From: Prochlorococcus sp. AG-347-M23
Lineage (GTDB): Bacteria > Cyanobacteriota > Cyanobacteriia > PCC-6307 > Cyanobiaceae
NCBI GenBank assembly: GCA_003278855.1
Contig: QCCU01000014.1
Location: 1-40,194 of the forward strand
DNA length: 40,194 nt
Direction of reading: 5' to 3'
Shown: positions 13,910-22,380 of the stretch, in pieces
How positions within the stretch are numbered: position 1 is the first letter of the stretch
How the letters are laid out: every line of letters begins with the position of its first letter
Notes under the pieces: generated by a model
What the model was told of the DNA's origin: nothing
Seen by the model: only the letters and a program-made list of their open reading frames with translations
Databases searched by the model: none
Program-made: the position numbers and the translations under genes

Positions 13910-15253
13910 TTGGACTCAAAAATTTCTCCAAGAGAACAATGGACTAGTAAGTTGGGATTCATTCTTGCGGCTGCTGGTAGCGCAGTAGGTCTTGGTAACC
14001 TTTGGGGTTTTGCCTACAGAGCCTCTCAAGGGGGAGGTGCTGCTTTTGTACTTTTATACATACTAATCGTTTTAATTGTATGCCTTCCGGTATTTGTTGC
14101 TGAAATGGCTTTAGGAAGAAACGCTACTGCCAGCACATTGCTTGCACCAGTAAAGTTAGCGGGAAAAAATTGGTATCCATTAGGAATTCTTTTCTTTATA
14201 GCTCCCTTGGGAATAGCATCATATTATTCAGTCATAATGGGGTGGACCGCAGATACCTTGTTCCATTCATTATTTTTTGGATTACCAAAAAATTTAAGTG
14301 AAGCAGAAGCTTTCTTTGGCTCAATTAGTAGTGGTAGCAGTGTTTTATTGGGGCACCTATTAAGTCTTGTTCTTACAGCCATAATAGTTTCATCAGGGAT
14401 AAAAAAAGGAATCGAAAAGGTGACACGATTCTTTATGCCTATACTTTTTATAATCCTTCTATCCCTAGCAATCTGGGCCACTTCACTTTCAGGCGCATGG
14501 GAAGGATACAAAACATTTTTGTTTAAGTTTGACTTTGATGAATTGAGGAACCCTCAAACAATAAGAAATGCTTTTACACAAGCTTTCTTTTCTTTAAGTT
14601 TAGGAATTGGAGTTATGGTGACTTATGCTTCCTATTTAAATAAAAAGAGTAATCTTCCAAAACTAAGTATTGGAGTTGCATCATTGGATACTTTGGTGGG
14701 TCTTATGGCAGGACTTATTACTTTTCCTATTGTTTTAACATTTGGTTTAAGTGATGCTATTTCTGAATCAACAGTTGGTGCATTATTTATATCAATTCCT
14801 ACGGGCCTTGGTTCATATGGATCGGTTGGAAGAATTGTAGCTATTGCATTTTTTGCACTAGCTTATATTGCAGCAATAACTTCCTCTGTTTCATTATTGG
14901 AAGTTCCAGTTTCATCTTTAATGGATAAATTTGGTTTTAAAAGAGAAAAATCTGTTTGGCTAATAACTATTTTCCTATTTTTAGCAGGCATTCCTTCTGC
15001 ATTGAACTTAAACATTCTTGGAACTATTGATTCGATTTTTGGAGGAGTATTACTTATCTTTGGTGGATTCTTGGTTACTTTCTTTATGGGATGGGTAGTA
15101 CCTGGAAAGTTTAATGAAGAACTTAGTGATTCAAAAGTAGGAATCAAAACTACACGTTATTTGAAATTCATGACAAGATGGGTTGCGCCCCCAATTATTG
15201 GTTTTGGACTATTTATTAGTGTGTTTGATTTGCTGAAAGGTTGGGTAAGTTAA
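13910..15253 (+). CDS. Sodium-dependent transporter, NSS (SNF) family
   Basis: 447 aa with about 11-12 transmembrane helices. The first helix carries the LeuT-type signature WTSKLGFILAAAGSAVGLGN then LWGF (residues ~11-34), where unwound Gly/Asn residues bind Na+ and substrate. Other hallmarks are FVLLYILIVLIVCLPVFVAE (helix 2) and the helix 6-like AFFSLSLGIGVMVTYASYL. Such bacterial transporters take up amino acids or similar amines with Na+ at the plasma membrane; the substrate cannot be read from sequence. A TTG start at 13910 is used because it gives the usual short MDSK..PREQW N-terminus. Divergent from the DUF3764 gene. Confidence 0.9.
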   Translation: MDSKISPREQWTSKLGFILAAAGSAVGLGNLWGFAYRASQGGGAAFVLLYILIVLIVCLPVFVAEMALGRNATASTLLAPVKLAGKNWYPLGILFFIAPLGIASYYSVIMGWTADTLFHSLFFGLPKNLSEAEAFFGSISSGSSVLLGHLLSLVLTAIIVSSGIKKGIEKVTRFFMPILFIILLSLAIWATSLSGAWEGYKTFLFKFDFDELRNPQTIRNAFTQAFFSLSLGIGVMVTYASYLNKKSNLPKLSIGVASLDTLVGLMAGLITFPIVLTFGLSDAISESTVGALFISIPTGLGSYGSVGRIVAIAFFALAYIAAITSSVSLLEVPVSSLMDKFGFKREKSVWLITIFLFLAGIPSALNLNILGTIDSIFGGVLLIFGGFLVTFFMGWVVPGKFNEELSDSKVGIKTTRYLKFMTRWVAPPIIGFGLFISVFDLLKGWVS

Positions 15254-15660
15254 AAATATATTAAAAACAATAATGTATAAAATTAAATAAATTTTCTGCA
15301 ATATAGTGCAAAAATAGGGGGAGAGGTTCAAGACAAAAAAAGATAAAATAGTTTAACTTTTTCGCATTATTTTTGAGCAAACTCAAAAAAATACTAGTCA
15401 ATAATTAAGTATTTGCAATGGTTCTTGTTTAAAAAATTAATGTGTTGGAGAAGTTCTTTTTTTATTTTTTAAAAGTCCAAATGTTTTTTTCAAAAAATGT
15501 CTTAGTTCAAACTCTTTTTTTAATTAAGTATTAAATTTCAACTTATATTTTAATCTCAAACATATTGGTAAAAAACATCCCTAATAGAATCTATATAAGA
15601 TACATTTAGGTGTTTAATTTAAAGAAATTGGAACGCCTACAAGAATAAATAACAAATTTG
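15254..15660. other. ~400-base intergenic stretch
   Basis: AT-rich with several long T runs (for example near 15456 and 15510). No gene, clear terminator hairpin or regulatory site was recognised. It presumably holds the promoter of selO. Confidence 0.3.
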
Positions 15661-17364
15661 ATGTCAACCAAATCTGATTCATTAAAAGGAAAGCTTACAG
15701 AAAATTTTTCTGAATTTTCTCAACTATCTGACTATTCTTTTATGAATTCTCTTAAAGCAGATCCTCAATCAACAAAAGATGGAAATGATCATAAGCCGCG
15801 TTCAGTATATTCAGGTCATTACGTACCAGTTATTCCAACTGCTATTCCAGAATCAGAATATATTTCCCATAGCAAGAAACTTTTTAAAGAACTAAATCTA
15901 AGCTCAGATCTTATTAAAGACAAGAATTTTTGTCGTTTTTTCTCAGGTGATATTTCTGTTGCTAATTATCCAATGAGTCCTGTTGGTTGGGCAACAGGTT
16001 ATGCATTATCAATTTATGGGACTGAATATACTCAACAATGTCCCTTTGGTACAGGCAATGGTTATGGCGATGGCAGAGCAATTTCTGTTTTTGAAGGTTT
16101 ATTCAATGGGAAAAGAATGGAAATGCAACTTAAAGGAGGAGGTCCAACTCCCTATTGTCGTGGAGCAGATGGTAGAGCTGTCTTAAGGTCTAGCGTACGA
16201 GAATTTCTCGCACAGGAATTAATGAATGCCTTGGGAATCCCTACTTCAAGATCTTTAACACTTTATGTCTCACGTTCAGAAATAGTTAGAAGACCGTGGT
16301 ATTCCAAAGGGTCCAGATATTTTGAACCTGATATCATGATTGATAATCAAGCGGCAATTACTACGAGAGTCGCTCCATCTTTTTTACGTGTAGGCCAGAT
16401 TGAACTTTTTGCAAGACGAGTTCGTAATAATGCGCATGATGAGGCTCTCAATGAACTAAAGATGATAGTTCAACATCTAATTGATAGAAATTATAAAGAT
16501 GAAATTGAATATGAGATTTCAATTGAAAGTAAAGTAATAAAACTGGCTTCTTTATACAGATCAAGACTTATATCACTCATAGCCAACTGGATGAGAGTTG
16601 GTTATTGCCAGGGTAATTTCAATAGTGATAATTGTGCTGCTGGTGGTTATACCTTGGATTATGGCCCCTTTGGATTCTGTGAATTATTTGATCCAAGATT
16701 TCAACCATGGACAGGTGGAGGTGAACATTTCTCATTTTTTAACCAGCCTTCTGCAGCGGCAATCAACTTTAAAACATTCTGTTCATCTCTTAGTCCGTTA
16801 CTTTCAAGAAGCAAACAAGATCAAGAAAAGTTAGATCAAATCGAAAAGGATTTTTCTGAATTAATGAATAAGGAATTGATGAAAATGTGGGCAAACAAGC
16901 TTGGTTTGGAACATTACAACGAAGCTCTAATCAATAATTTTTTTAATCTCATGGTCATTTCAAAAGCAGACTATACAATTTTGTTCCGCAAACTCTCTGA
17001 AATCCCTGATAACTTAGATTCTTTAAAAGACTGTTTCTATCTACCAATTAATGACGAGCTCAATAATAGGTGGGAAGTATGGCTTCAAAACTGGCAATCA
17101 ATCTTGAAGAAAGATGGAAATATTAAAGCGAAATCAGCATCAATGAAATCCCTTAATCCAGTCTATACTTGGCGCGAATGGATGGTCGTTCCCGCATATG
17201 AAGAAGCTGAAAAAGGAAATTACAAAAAAATAAAAGAGTTACAGGATGTCTTTAGCAATCCATATATAGAACAATCCCCAGAAATAGATCAAAAATATAA
17301 TCGACTAAAGCCAAGCCAGTATTTTAACTATGGAGGAGTATCTCACTACAGCTGTTCTTCATAA
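15661..17364 (+). CDS. selO: SelO/YdiU-family protein adenylyltransferase (pseudokinase fold)
   Basis: 567 aa from the ATG at 15661. SelO proteins transfer AMP to Ser/Thr/Tyr of redox proteins. Recognisable in order: SGDISVANYPMSPVGWATGY; a Gly-rich region ending GYGDGRAISVFE; the LKGGGPTPYCRGADGRAVLR then SSVREFL block that binds the inverted nucleotide; RSEIVRRPW; RVGQIELFARR; and the metal/catalytic segment GNFNSDNCAAGGYTLDYGPF. There the usual HGVMNTDN appears as QGNFNSDN, keeping the Asp and Asn but replacing His. The C-terminus lacks a selenocysteine-type CUSS end but finishes CSS. It is longer than E. coli YdiU (~480 aa) because of N-terminal and C-terminal extensions. Confidence 0.88.
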   Translation: MSTKSDSLKGKLTENFSEFSQLSDYSFMNSLKADPQSTKDGNDHKPRSVYSGHYVPVIPTAIPESEYISHSKKLFKELNLSSDLIKDKNFCRFFSGDISVANYPMSPVGWATGYALSIYGTEYTQQCPFGTGNGYGDGRAISVFEGLFNGKRMEMQLKGGGPTPYCRGADGRAVLRSSVREFLAQELMNALGIPTSRSLTLYVSRSEIVRRPWYSKGSRYFEPDIMIDNQAAITTRVAPSFLRVGQIELFARRVRNNAHDEALNELKMIVQHLIDRNYKDEIEYEISIESKVIKLASLYRSRLISLIANWMRVGYCQGNFNSDNCAAGGYTLDYGPFGFCELFDPRFQPWTGGGEHFSFFNQPSAAAINFKTFCSSLSPLLSRSKQDQEKLDQIEKDFSELMNKELMKMWANKLGLEHYNEALINNFFNLMVISKADYTILFRKLSEIPDNLDSLKDCFYLPINDELNNRWEVWLQNWQSILKKDGNIKAKSASMKSLNPVYTWREWMVVPAYEEAEKGNYKKIKELQDVFSNPYIEQSPEIDQKYNRLKPSQYFNYGGVSHYSCSS

Positions 17365-17406
17365 AAGTTTAATCCTCATACTGATAGAACAACTTTGAGA
17401 AAAATC

Positions 17407-17829
17407 TTATTTATTTTTGGCCGTAGGCATTCCAACTACTGATACAACTCCCACGTGAAGTATGGCAGGCTTCTTCCCAACACTTTTCACATAGTGGGGG
17501 GCCCCATTATTACTCTCTATAAATGCATCACCTGCTTTAAAGAAATTAATTTCTTCACCCCTCACATGCTTTAATCTTCCTCTAGTGACATGAATCAACA
17601 TTGGGGAAGGATGAGTATGAATTGGAGTTTTCAAGCCAACTGGAATTTTTACTTTTAAGAGTCTTAATTCAGGCTTACCCTCGAGATAATTAAAATTTTT
17701 ACCACTTAGTCCTTTTGAACTTTGAATAATAGGTATAACTTCAATCTTTTCTTCTGCAACAGAAGGTTTTGGTAAAGCTAAAGTCCCAATAAAAAGGAAG
17801 CAAACTGGAATAATTTTTTTTAATTTCAT
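17407..17829 (-). CDS. Exported cupin-domain protein
   Basis: 140 aa from the ATG at 17829; a GTG six codons upstream is also possible. A signal peptide (KKIIPVCFLFIGTLALPKPS) is followed by a cleavage-like VAEE. The single cupin barrel has motif 1 as TPIHTHPSPMLIHVTRGRLK (two metal-binding His) and motif 2 ending NGAPHYVKSVG with the third His. Cupins of this kind bind Fe/Mn or act as small dioxygenases or binding proteins; this one should be periplasmic or luminal. It is convergent with selO (43 bases). No specific reaction can be assigned. Confidence 0.8.
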   Translation of the reverse strand: MKLKKIIPVCFLFIGTLALPKPSVAEEKIEVIPIIQSSKGLSGKNFNYLEGKPELRLLKVKIPVGLKTPIHTHPSPMLIHVTRGRLKHVRGEEINFFKAGDAFIESNNGAPHYVKSVGKKPAILHVGVVSVVGMPTAKNK

Positions 17830-17882
17830 TAGATATTTGAGTTTCACTAATAATAGGTAGTTTGCAAAAATAATAAACTAAT

Positions 17883-18044
17883 TTATTTTTTATATAACTT
17901 TTCTAATTGCTTAATTTCCTCTCTTAAATCCTTACCTCTATTATTTAATTTATTATTCTTAATAACTATTGGGATAATCCACCATGCTTGAAGACCTAAA
18001 AAGATAAATACTAGGATCAATAATTCAAAAGTACCAGGTTGCAT
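17883..18044 (-). CDS. 53-aa membrane-anchored protein with short coiled coil
   Basis: Starts MQPGTFELLILVFIFLGLQA (one transmembrane helix, about residues 6-28) and ends in a Lys/Glu helix GKDLREEIKQLEKLYKK. Complete frame. Function unknown. Confidence 0.5.
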   Translation of the reverse strand: MQPGTFELLILVFIFLGLQAWWIIPIVIKNNKLNNRGKDLREEIKQLEKLYKK

Positions 18045-18117
18045 TTGATAAATAACCCTTCTTTGTTAATAACATTATTCTAAAAGTTATTAAACATTCA
18101 TGAGATATTAAATATTT

Positions 18118-18300
18118 CTAGGCTACCTCTAATTCAATGTTAAGTTCAATTCCCTTTGAAATGATTGCTTCTTTAAATTCAATAAGTTTGGAAATTATTC
18201 TTTGCTTCTCAGGTTCAGTTTTATGGATATCATCTACAACTTCCTGCATTGCAAGCGTTACTTTTTGTAGTTTGATTTCTAGATCTTCCCTGTAATTCAT
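18118..18300 (-). CDS. 60-aa helical hypothetical protein
   Basis: MNYREDLEIKLQKVTLAMQE then VVDDIHKTEPEKQRIISKLI: two amphipathic helices joined at a Pro, soluble and charged, without Cys. Family not recognised. Confidence 0.5.
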   Translation of the reverse strand: MNYREDLEIKLQKVTLAMQEVVDDIHKTEPEKQRIISKLIEFKEAIISKGIELNIELEVA

Positions 18301-18374
18301 AAACTTAAAGAAATTATCTTATTTATTAAAAAACAAAATAATTATTAGTAAATAAGTACTTAACCTTAAAAGGA

Positions 18375-18401
18375 TTGACAGCAAAACAAGGAGGATATAA
18401 T
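18375..18401 (+). promoter_or_regulatory. Candidate sigma70-type promoter of the DUF1651 gene
   Basis: TTGACA at 18375-18380 and TATAAT at 18396-18401 match both consensus hexamers exactly, with a short 15-base spacer. The next gene begins at 18450, about 40 bases beyond the expected start site. The short spacer lowers the confidence. Confidence 0.5.
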
Positions 18402-18449
18402 TTATAGTACAAACGTATTAATAATTAACCGGTCGACTAAAGGTAAAGT

Positions 18450-18719
18450 ATGGATCCTAAGTACTCATTTGGTTGTAGCACTAGCAAACCTAACGGATGC
18501 CTACTAAATCCCGAAGGCAGCAGAATTATCTTTTTCGAAGAATGCAAAAATTCTCCTAAACCTAATTTAAAAATTCATACTCATCTTTTCTACACAAATC
18601 ACCTTGGAGAACCTGGAGGGTACAAATCCTCTGAAAAACTCAACATAAATTCAGCCTGGGAAAAGTGGCACGAACTGCACCAAAAAGGGTGGACAGAAGT
18701 ATCTCATAATTACGGATAA
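18450..18719 (+). CDS. DUF1651-type small protein
   Basis: 89 aa. Contains the family's late helix NSAWEKWHELHQKGWTEVSH, ending in Gly-Trp as in the proteins at 3307 and 6075, preceded by a PGGYKSSEKLNI segment. The N-terminal part (CLLNPEGSRIIFFEEC) resembles the usual family start. Soluble. It has its own near-consensus promoter and immediately precedes the nitrate cluster, but nothing links it to that pathway. Confidence 0.6.
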   Translation: MDPKYSFGCSTSKPNGCLLNPEGSRIIFFEECKNSPKPNLKIHTHLFYTNHLGEPGGYKSSEKLNINSAWEKWHELHQKGWTEVSHNYG

Positions 18720-18821
18720 ATGATCCGGTCAAGAAAAAGCCTTTATGTTTTTATGAGCTTAAGAGTTTCCTAAAATATGGAATTCGGTGTTAAAAATAAA
18801 TAATCAATATTTATTGACATT

Positions 18822-18837
18822 TGTATATGAGGAAACA
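18822..18837 (+). promoter_or_regulatory. Possible NtcA site upstream of nirA (degenerate)
   Basis: TGT-N10-ACA is present, and the core reads GTA-N8-AAC: one mismatch from the NtcA consensus GTA-N8-TAC. A site centred here would put transcription near 18871 and the nirA ATG 12 bases later. The expected -10 region holds only a weak match (CATAAG). A single motif of this degeneracy can arise by chance in AT-rich DNA. Confidence 0.35.
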
Positions 18838-18882
18838 TTAAATTGTCTAAAATCTCATAAGAATAAAAGAATAAAAATTTAT

Positions 18883-20406
18883 ATGCATTATTATTTAAAT
18901 GATAAAAAATTAAATAAGATTGAAAAGCAAAAGGCGGAGAAAGATGGTCTGAAAATTTTTGAAGAGTTAGATGATTACGCTCTTAAAGGGTGGGAAGAGA
19001 TGGATGAAGTAGATTTGCAAATGCGCTTAAAGTGGTATGGCCTTTTTTGGAGACCAAAAACTCCTGGAAGATTTATGATGAGGCTTAGAGTTCCTAATGG
19101 AATTCTGAACTCTAATCAGTTGAAAGTAATCGCGTCAATAGTCGCTAGATATGGAGAAGACGGTTCTGCAGATATAACAACTAGGCAAAATATTCAATTA
19201 AGGGGGGTTTTGATAAATGATCTACCAGATATTATTAAAAGACTTAGAGAGGTTGATATTACATCCGTTCAGTCTGGAATGGATAATCCAAGGAATGTTA
19301 CTGGTAATCCACTAGCGGGAATTGATCCTGAAGAAATTATAGATACAAGAAAATATACTTCTGAATTAGAAAATTACTTAACAAATTCTGGTAATGGCAA
19401 CCCCGAATTCTCGAATTTACCAAGGAAGTGGAATACTGCAGTTGCAGGAGCAAAAGATAATTTTCTTCTACATAATGATCTTATCTTTCATCCTGTTTTT
19501 AAAAATGGAATATTAGGCTTTGGTGTCTGGGTTGGAGGAATTTTATCAGCAACTTTGAATGCTTATGCTATACCTCTAGATGTCTGGGTAGAAGAAAAAG
19601 ATATATGCAAAATAACTGGGATTATTTGTTCCCTTTGGCGAGATAATGGAGATAGATTTCTAAGAAATAAAGGAAGATTTAGATATTATTTGAACTCTAT
19701 AGGTATCGAAAAATTTAGAGAACTTGTAGAAGAAAAATTTGGAACTTTATCCAACGATCCAGGCTCAATTTTCAACGAAAGACAAAGAAGTTTATTTGGG
19801 ATTAATAAACAAAAACAGAATAATCTTTACTTTGCTGGATTACACATTCCGGTAGGAAGATTATGTGTAGAAGACATACAAGAAATTGCAAGATTAAGTG
19901 AAAAATATGGACAGAGTGAAGTAAGACTAACCGAAGATCAAAATCTAATTATTGTTGGCCTGAAAGATAATATTTTAGAAGAATTTGGTAATGAAGAAAT
20001 TATTAATAAATTCAAATTAAATCCATCCCATTTTTCAGCGAGTACTGTTTCATGTACAGGAAGTAGTTATTGTAGCTTTGCTCTTGCAAATACCAAAGAT
20101 ATAGCAAGGAATATTTCTGAAAAATTAGATCGAGAACTTGAATTATCAGAGGAGGTTAAAATCCACTGGACAGGATGTCCAAATAATTGTGGACAAGCTC
20201 ATATGGGTGGTATTGGTATGACTGGTACAAAGGTAAAAAAAGAGGGGGGAGGAACTGAGGATGGATATAATGTCAGTATTGGAGGAAGACAAGATCACCT
20301 GCAAACTTTAGGTGAAACCGAATTTAAAAAAGTTAGTAAACAGGAAATTTATAATTTAATCAAAGAAATTTTAATCAACAAGTTTAATGCAAAGTTAAAA
20401 ACCTAA
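18883..20406 (+). CDS. nirA: Ferredoxin-nitrite reductase
   Basis: 507 aa from the ATG at 18883, the family's normal length; a GTG at 18787 gives an unsupported 32-residue extension. It reduces nitrite to ammonium with six electrons from ferredoxin. The four cluster/siroheme Cys are 391 and 397 (SCTGSSYC) and 432 and 436 (GCPNNCGQAH). Other family blocks are MRLKWYGLFWRPKTPGRFMM near the start, DITTRQNIQLRG, and NVTGNPLAGIDPEE. Cytoplasmic. First gene of the nirA-nirX pair (9-base gap). Likely NtcA-regulated. Confidence 0.96.
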   Translation: MHYYLNDKKLNKIEKQKAEKDGLKIFEELDDYALKGWEEMDEVDLQMRLKWYGLFWRPKTPGRFMMRLRVPNGILNSNQLKVIASIVARYGEDGSADITTRQNIQLRGVLINDLPDIIKRLREVDITSVQSGMDNPRNVTGNPLAGIDPEEIIDTRKYTSELENYLTNSGNGNPEFSNLPRKWNTAVAGAKDNFLLHNDLIFHPVFKNGILGFGVWVGGILSATLNAYAIPLDVWVEEKDICKITGIICSLWRDNGDRFLRNKGRFRYYLNSIGIEKFRELVEEKFGTLSNDPGSIFNERQRSLFGINKQKQNNLYFAGLHIPVGRLCVEDIQEIARLSEKYGQSEVRLTEDQNLIIVGLKDNILEEFGNEEIINKFKLNPSHFSASTVSCTGSSYCSFALANTKDIARNISEKLDRELELSEEVKIHWTGCPNNCGQAHMGGIGMTGTKVKKEGGGTEDGYNVSIGGRQDHLQTLGETEFKKVSKQEIYNLIKEILINKFNAKLKT

Positions 20407-20415
20407 AATATATAA

Positions 20416-21144
20416 ATGAGCAAAAGTGAATCTGAAATATTAGAAGTTTTAAATGGATTAGGTTCAAAAAAATTAGATCTTGATATTCTTTTTTCCTACT
20501 ATTCATTGAAATTATCTTTTGAGATTCGCAAAGTTATTGCAGAAAAGATAGGTATGCAAGAAAGGAAAGGCTATTTTTTACTTGAAAAGATGATAAAAAA
20601 ATTTGGCTTTAAAGTTGAATTTATTGAGGCCCTTAAATTAACAAATGAAAAAGATGCAAAAGATCTTTTACTAAAAAATCTCTATCAAAATAATAAGTTA
20701 AATATTCATATAATTAATGCTTTAGAGCCCTGGGGAGGAGAAATCGAACTTACATTAATTAGAGAAATATTCGATATTTGCGAAATAGATTTTTGGATTG
20801 CAGGCCTTAATATTCTCCATTTCAAAGCTCATCAATTAACTGATGAAATATTATTATCTTTTATTGATCAAATAAAAATTTATGATGATTTCAAAATCAA
20901 CTACAAGATAATCTCTATTTTAAAAAGAAGAGAAAGCGAAATAGTTTGTAAATTACTCTATGAATATTCTTTAAATAAAGAATTAGAAATCGCTAAATAT
21001 GCAATTTTTTCTTTAGGGAGCATTTGGAATGATAATAGTTTTGAACAATTATCAAAATTAGAAAATGAGATAAAAGATCCTTCTCTACTTAAATGCATAA
21101 AAAATCAAAAATTGATCTCCAATCAATTTCTAATAAATAAATAA
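20416..21144 (+). CDS. nirX: NirX, nitrite-reductase-associated protein
   Basis: 242 aa directly downstream of nirA, the place and size of the Prochlorococcus/Synechococcus gene called nirX. The sequence is almost wholly helical with short repeated units (for example NALEPWGGEIELTLIREIFD, then LYEYSLNKELEIAKYAIFSL), suggesting a HEAT-like helical-repeat scaffold. No catalytic motif, Cys cluster or signal peptide is visible. The name rests on synteny and general appearance. A role in nitrite-reductase maturation or activity is inference. Convergent with moaB (9 bases). Confidence 0.8.
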   Translation: MSKSESEILEVLNGLGSKKLDLDILFSYYSLKLSFEIRKVIAEKIGMQERKGYFLLEKMIKKFGFKVEFIEALKLTNEKDAKDLLLKNLYQNNKLNIHIINALEPWGGEIELTLIREIFDICEIDFWIAGLNILHFKAHQLTDEILLSFIDQIKIYDDFKINYKIISILKRRESEIVCKLLYEYSLNKELEIAKYAIFSLGSIWNDNSFEQLSKLENEIKDPSLLKCIKNQKLISNQFLINK

Positions 21145-21153
21145 ACTAGAGAA

Positions 21154-21648
21154 TTATTTTTTTAACTTATCAATGAGATTTATTAAATTACAAGGTTTTG
21201 TATTTTGATTAAGTTGATAAGAAATTATATCTTGCCAACCTGTCATAACAGCATCCTTAGATCCTGGCAAAACGAATAAAAACTTACCATTTGCAGACCC
21301 CGCAATACACCTACTTTGTAAAGTACTAGTTCCTATCTTTTTAAATGATAAAAATCTAAAAGTCTCCCCAAAACCATCAATCTCTTTATCTAATAAAGGT
21401 CTAATAGCTTCAGGAGTAACGTCCCTAGCTGTAATTCCTGTCCCACCCGTAGTAATAATCACATCAATATTTGGATCTGAGATCCAATCGCTCGTATATT
21501 TTCTAATTAAATAAATATCATCTTTGCAAATTATCTTATCAACGACATTGTGTCCTGATTTCTCAGCCTCGTGAAGGAGATAATTTCCACTCTCATCATT
21601 TTTTGTGTTACGAGTATCAGAAACAGTAAGCAAAGCTATAGAAACCAC
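21154..21648 (-). CDS. moaB: Molybdenum cofactor biosynthesis protein MoaB
   Basis: 164 aa with a GTG start. MoaB/Mog-family proteins adenylylate molybdopterin before metal insertion by MoeA. Family marks are the start IALLTVSDTRNTKNDESGNY, the nucleotide-binding VIITTGGTGITARDVTPEA (residues 63-81) and LFVLPGSKDAVMTGW. Divergent from moaD with a 35-base gap, so promoters overlap. Confidence 0.93.
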   Translation of the reverse strand: MVSIALLTVSDTRNTKNDESGNYLLHEAEKSGHNVVDKIICKDDIYLIRKYTSDWISDPNIDVIITTGGTGITARDVTPEAIRPLLDKEIDGFGETFRFLSFKKIGTSTLQSRCIAGSANGKFLFVLPGSKDAVMTGWQDIISYQLNQNTKPCNLINLIDKLKK

Positions 21649-21683
21649 TTAAAATTAAACCATTAGTTACTAGATCACTATAG

Positions 21684-21935
21684 ATGGAAACTAAAAAATC
21701 TAACAAAATTAAGGTGGTTTTATTATCTAGTATCGCTGAAGATCTAGGATGGAATGAAAAATTTCTTACAATTGAAGGGTCTCAAATGAAGGTTTTTTCT
21801 GTATGGAATTTAATTAATTCTAATTTACCGCAAGATAATATTATCGTTTCTATTAATCAAGAAATTACAGATATGGATGCGATGATTAATCCGGATGATG
21901 AGGTGGCATTTATGCCAATGTTTACCGGTGGATAA
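21684..21935 (+). CDS. moaD: Molybdopterin synthase small subunit MoaD
   Basis: 83 aa, ubiquitin-like sulfur carrier. The C-terminus is exactly Gly-Gly (MFTGG), the site of thiocarboxylation, preceded by EVAFMPM, typically EVA..PP.SGG. It donates sulfur to cyclic pyranopterin phosphate within MoaD2-MoaE2. The moaE start overlaps its last codons by 8 bases, giving tight translational coupling. Confidence 0.93.
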   Translation: METKKSNKIKVVLLSSIAEDLGWNEKFLTIEGSQMKVFSVWNLINSNLPQDNIIVSINQEITDMDAMINPDDEVAFMPMFTGG

Positions 21936-22380
21936 TTTAAAAATAAAATTTAAAATCCTTGAAGAGACTTTTAATCCTTATAAAGAATTCGAACTTTGGG
22001 AAAAGGTAAATAAAAATTCAGCAAACTCATTTTTTATTGGGAGAGTAAGGCCCTTTGATCAATTCGGAAATGATTTAAAGAAACTAGAAATTGTTCATTA
22101 TAAAGGAATGACCGAAAATTATATTAAAAGATATTTAATGAAAATTTCTGAAAAACAGGATGATTTATGTATTTTTCTCTTGCACAGGATAGGTTTCATT
22201 TACCCTAACGAGCCTATTATTTTAATAGCAGTAAGTGCTAATCATAGAGGCATTGCAAATAAATATCTCCAAGAAATACTTGAATTTACAAAATACAAAG
22301 TTCCTTTTTGGAAAAAAGAATGGACTTTCAAAGGATCCTCATGGGTAAAAAAGAATACTGACTTAGGGTTTAAATTATAA
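21928..22380 (+). CDS. moaE: Molybdopterin synthase catalytic subunit MoaE
   Basis: 150 aa with GTG at 21928 as start. An ATG at 21895 in the same frame would overlap moaD by 41 bases and adds residues unlike the family. Family motifs: FFIGRVRPFDQFGNDL, LEIVHYKGM, LLHRIGFIYPNEP (HRIG 86-89), SANHRGIA and the Lys-rich YKVPFWKKEWTF containing the active-site lysine. Its stop overlaps the 3' end of the convergent moeA by 6 bases. Confidence 0.92.
   Translation: MDNLKIKFKILEETFNPYKEFELWEKVNKNSANSFFIGRVRPFDQFGNDLKKLEIVHYKGMTENYIKRYLMKISEKQDDLCIFLLHRIGFIYPNEPIILIAVSANHRGIANKYLQEILEFTKYKVPFWKKEWTFKGSSWVKKNTDLGFKL

Noticed and set aside
14224..15147. Two minus-strand frames over the NSS transporter
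   Set aside because: Antisense shadows of a conserved transporter; Pro/Ser/Lys-rich and without start signals.
18353..18364. GTA-N6-TAC upstream of the DUF1651 gene as an NtcA site
   Set aside because: The spacer is 6 and not 8 bases, so the half-sites are out of phase for NtcA.
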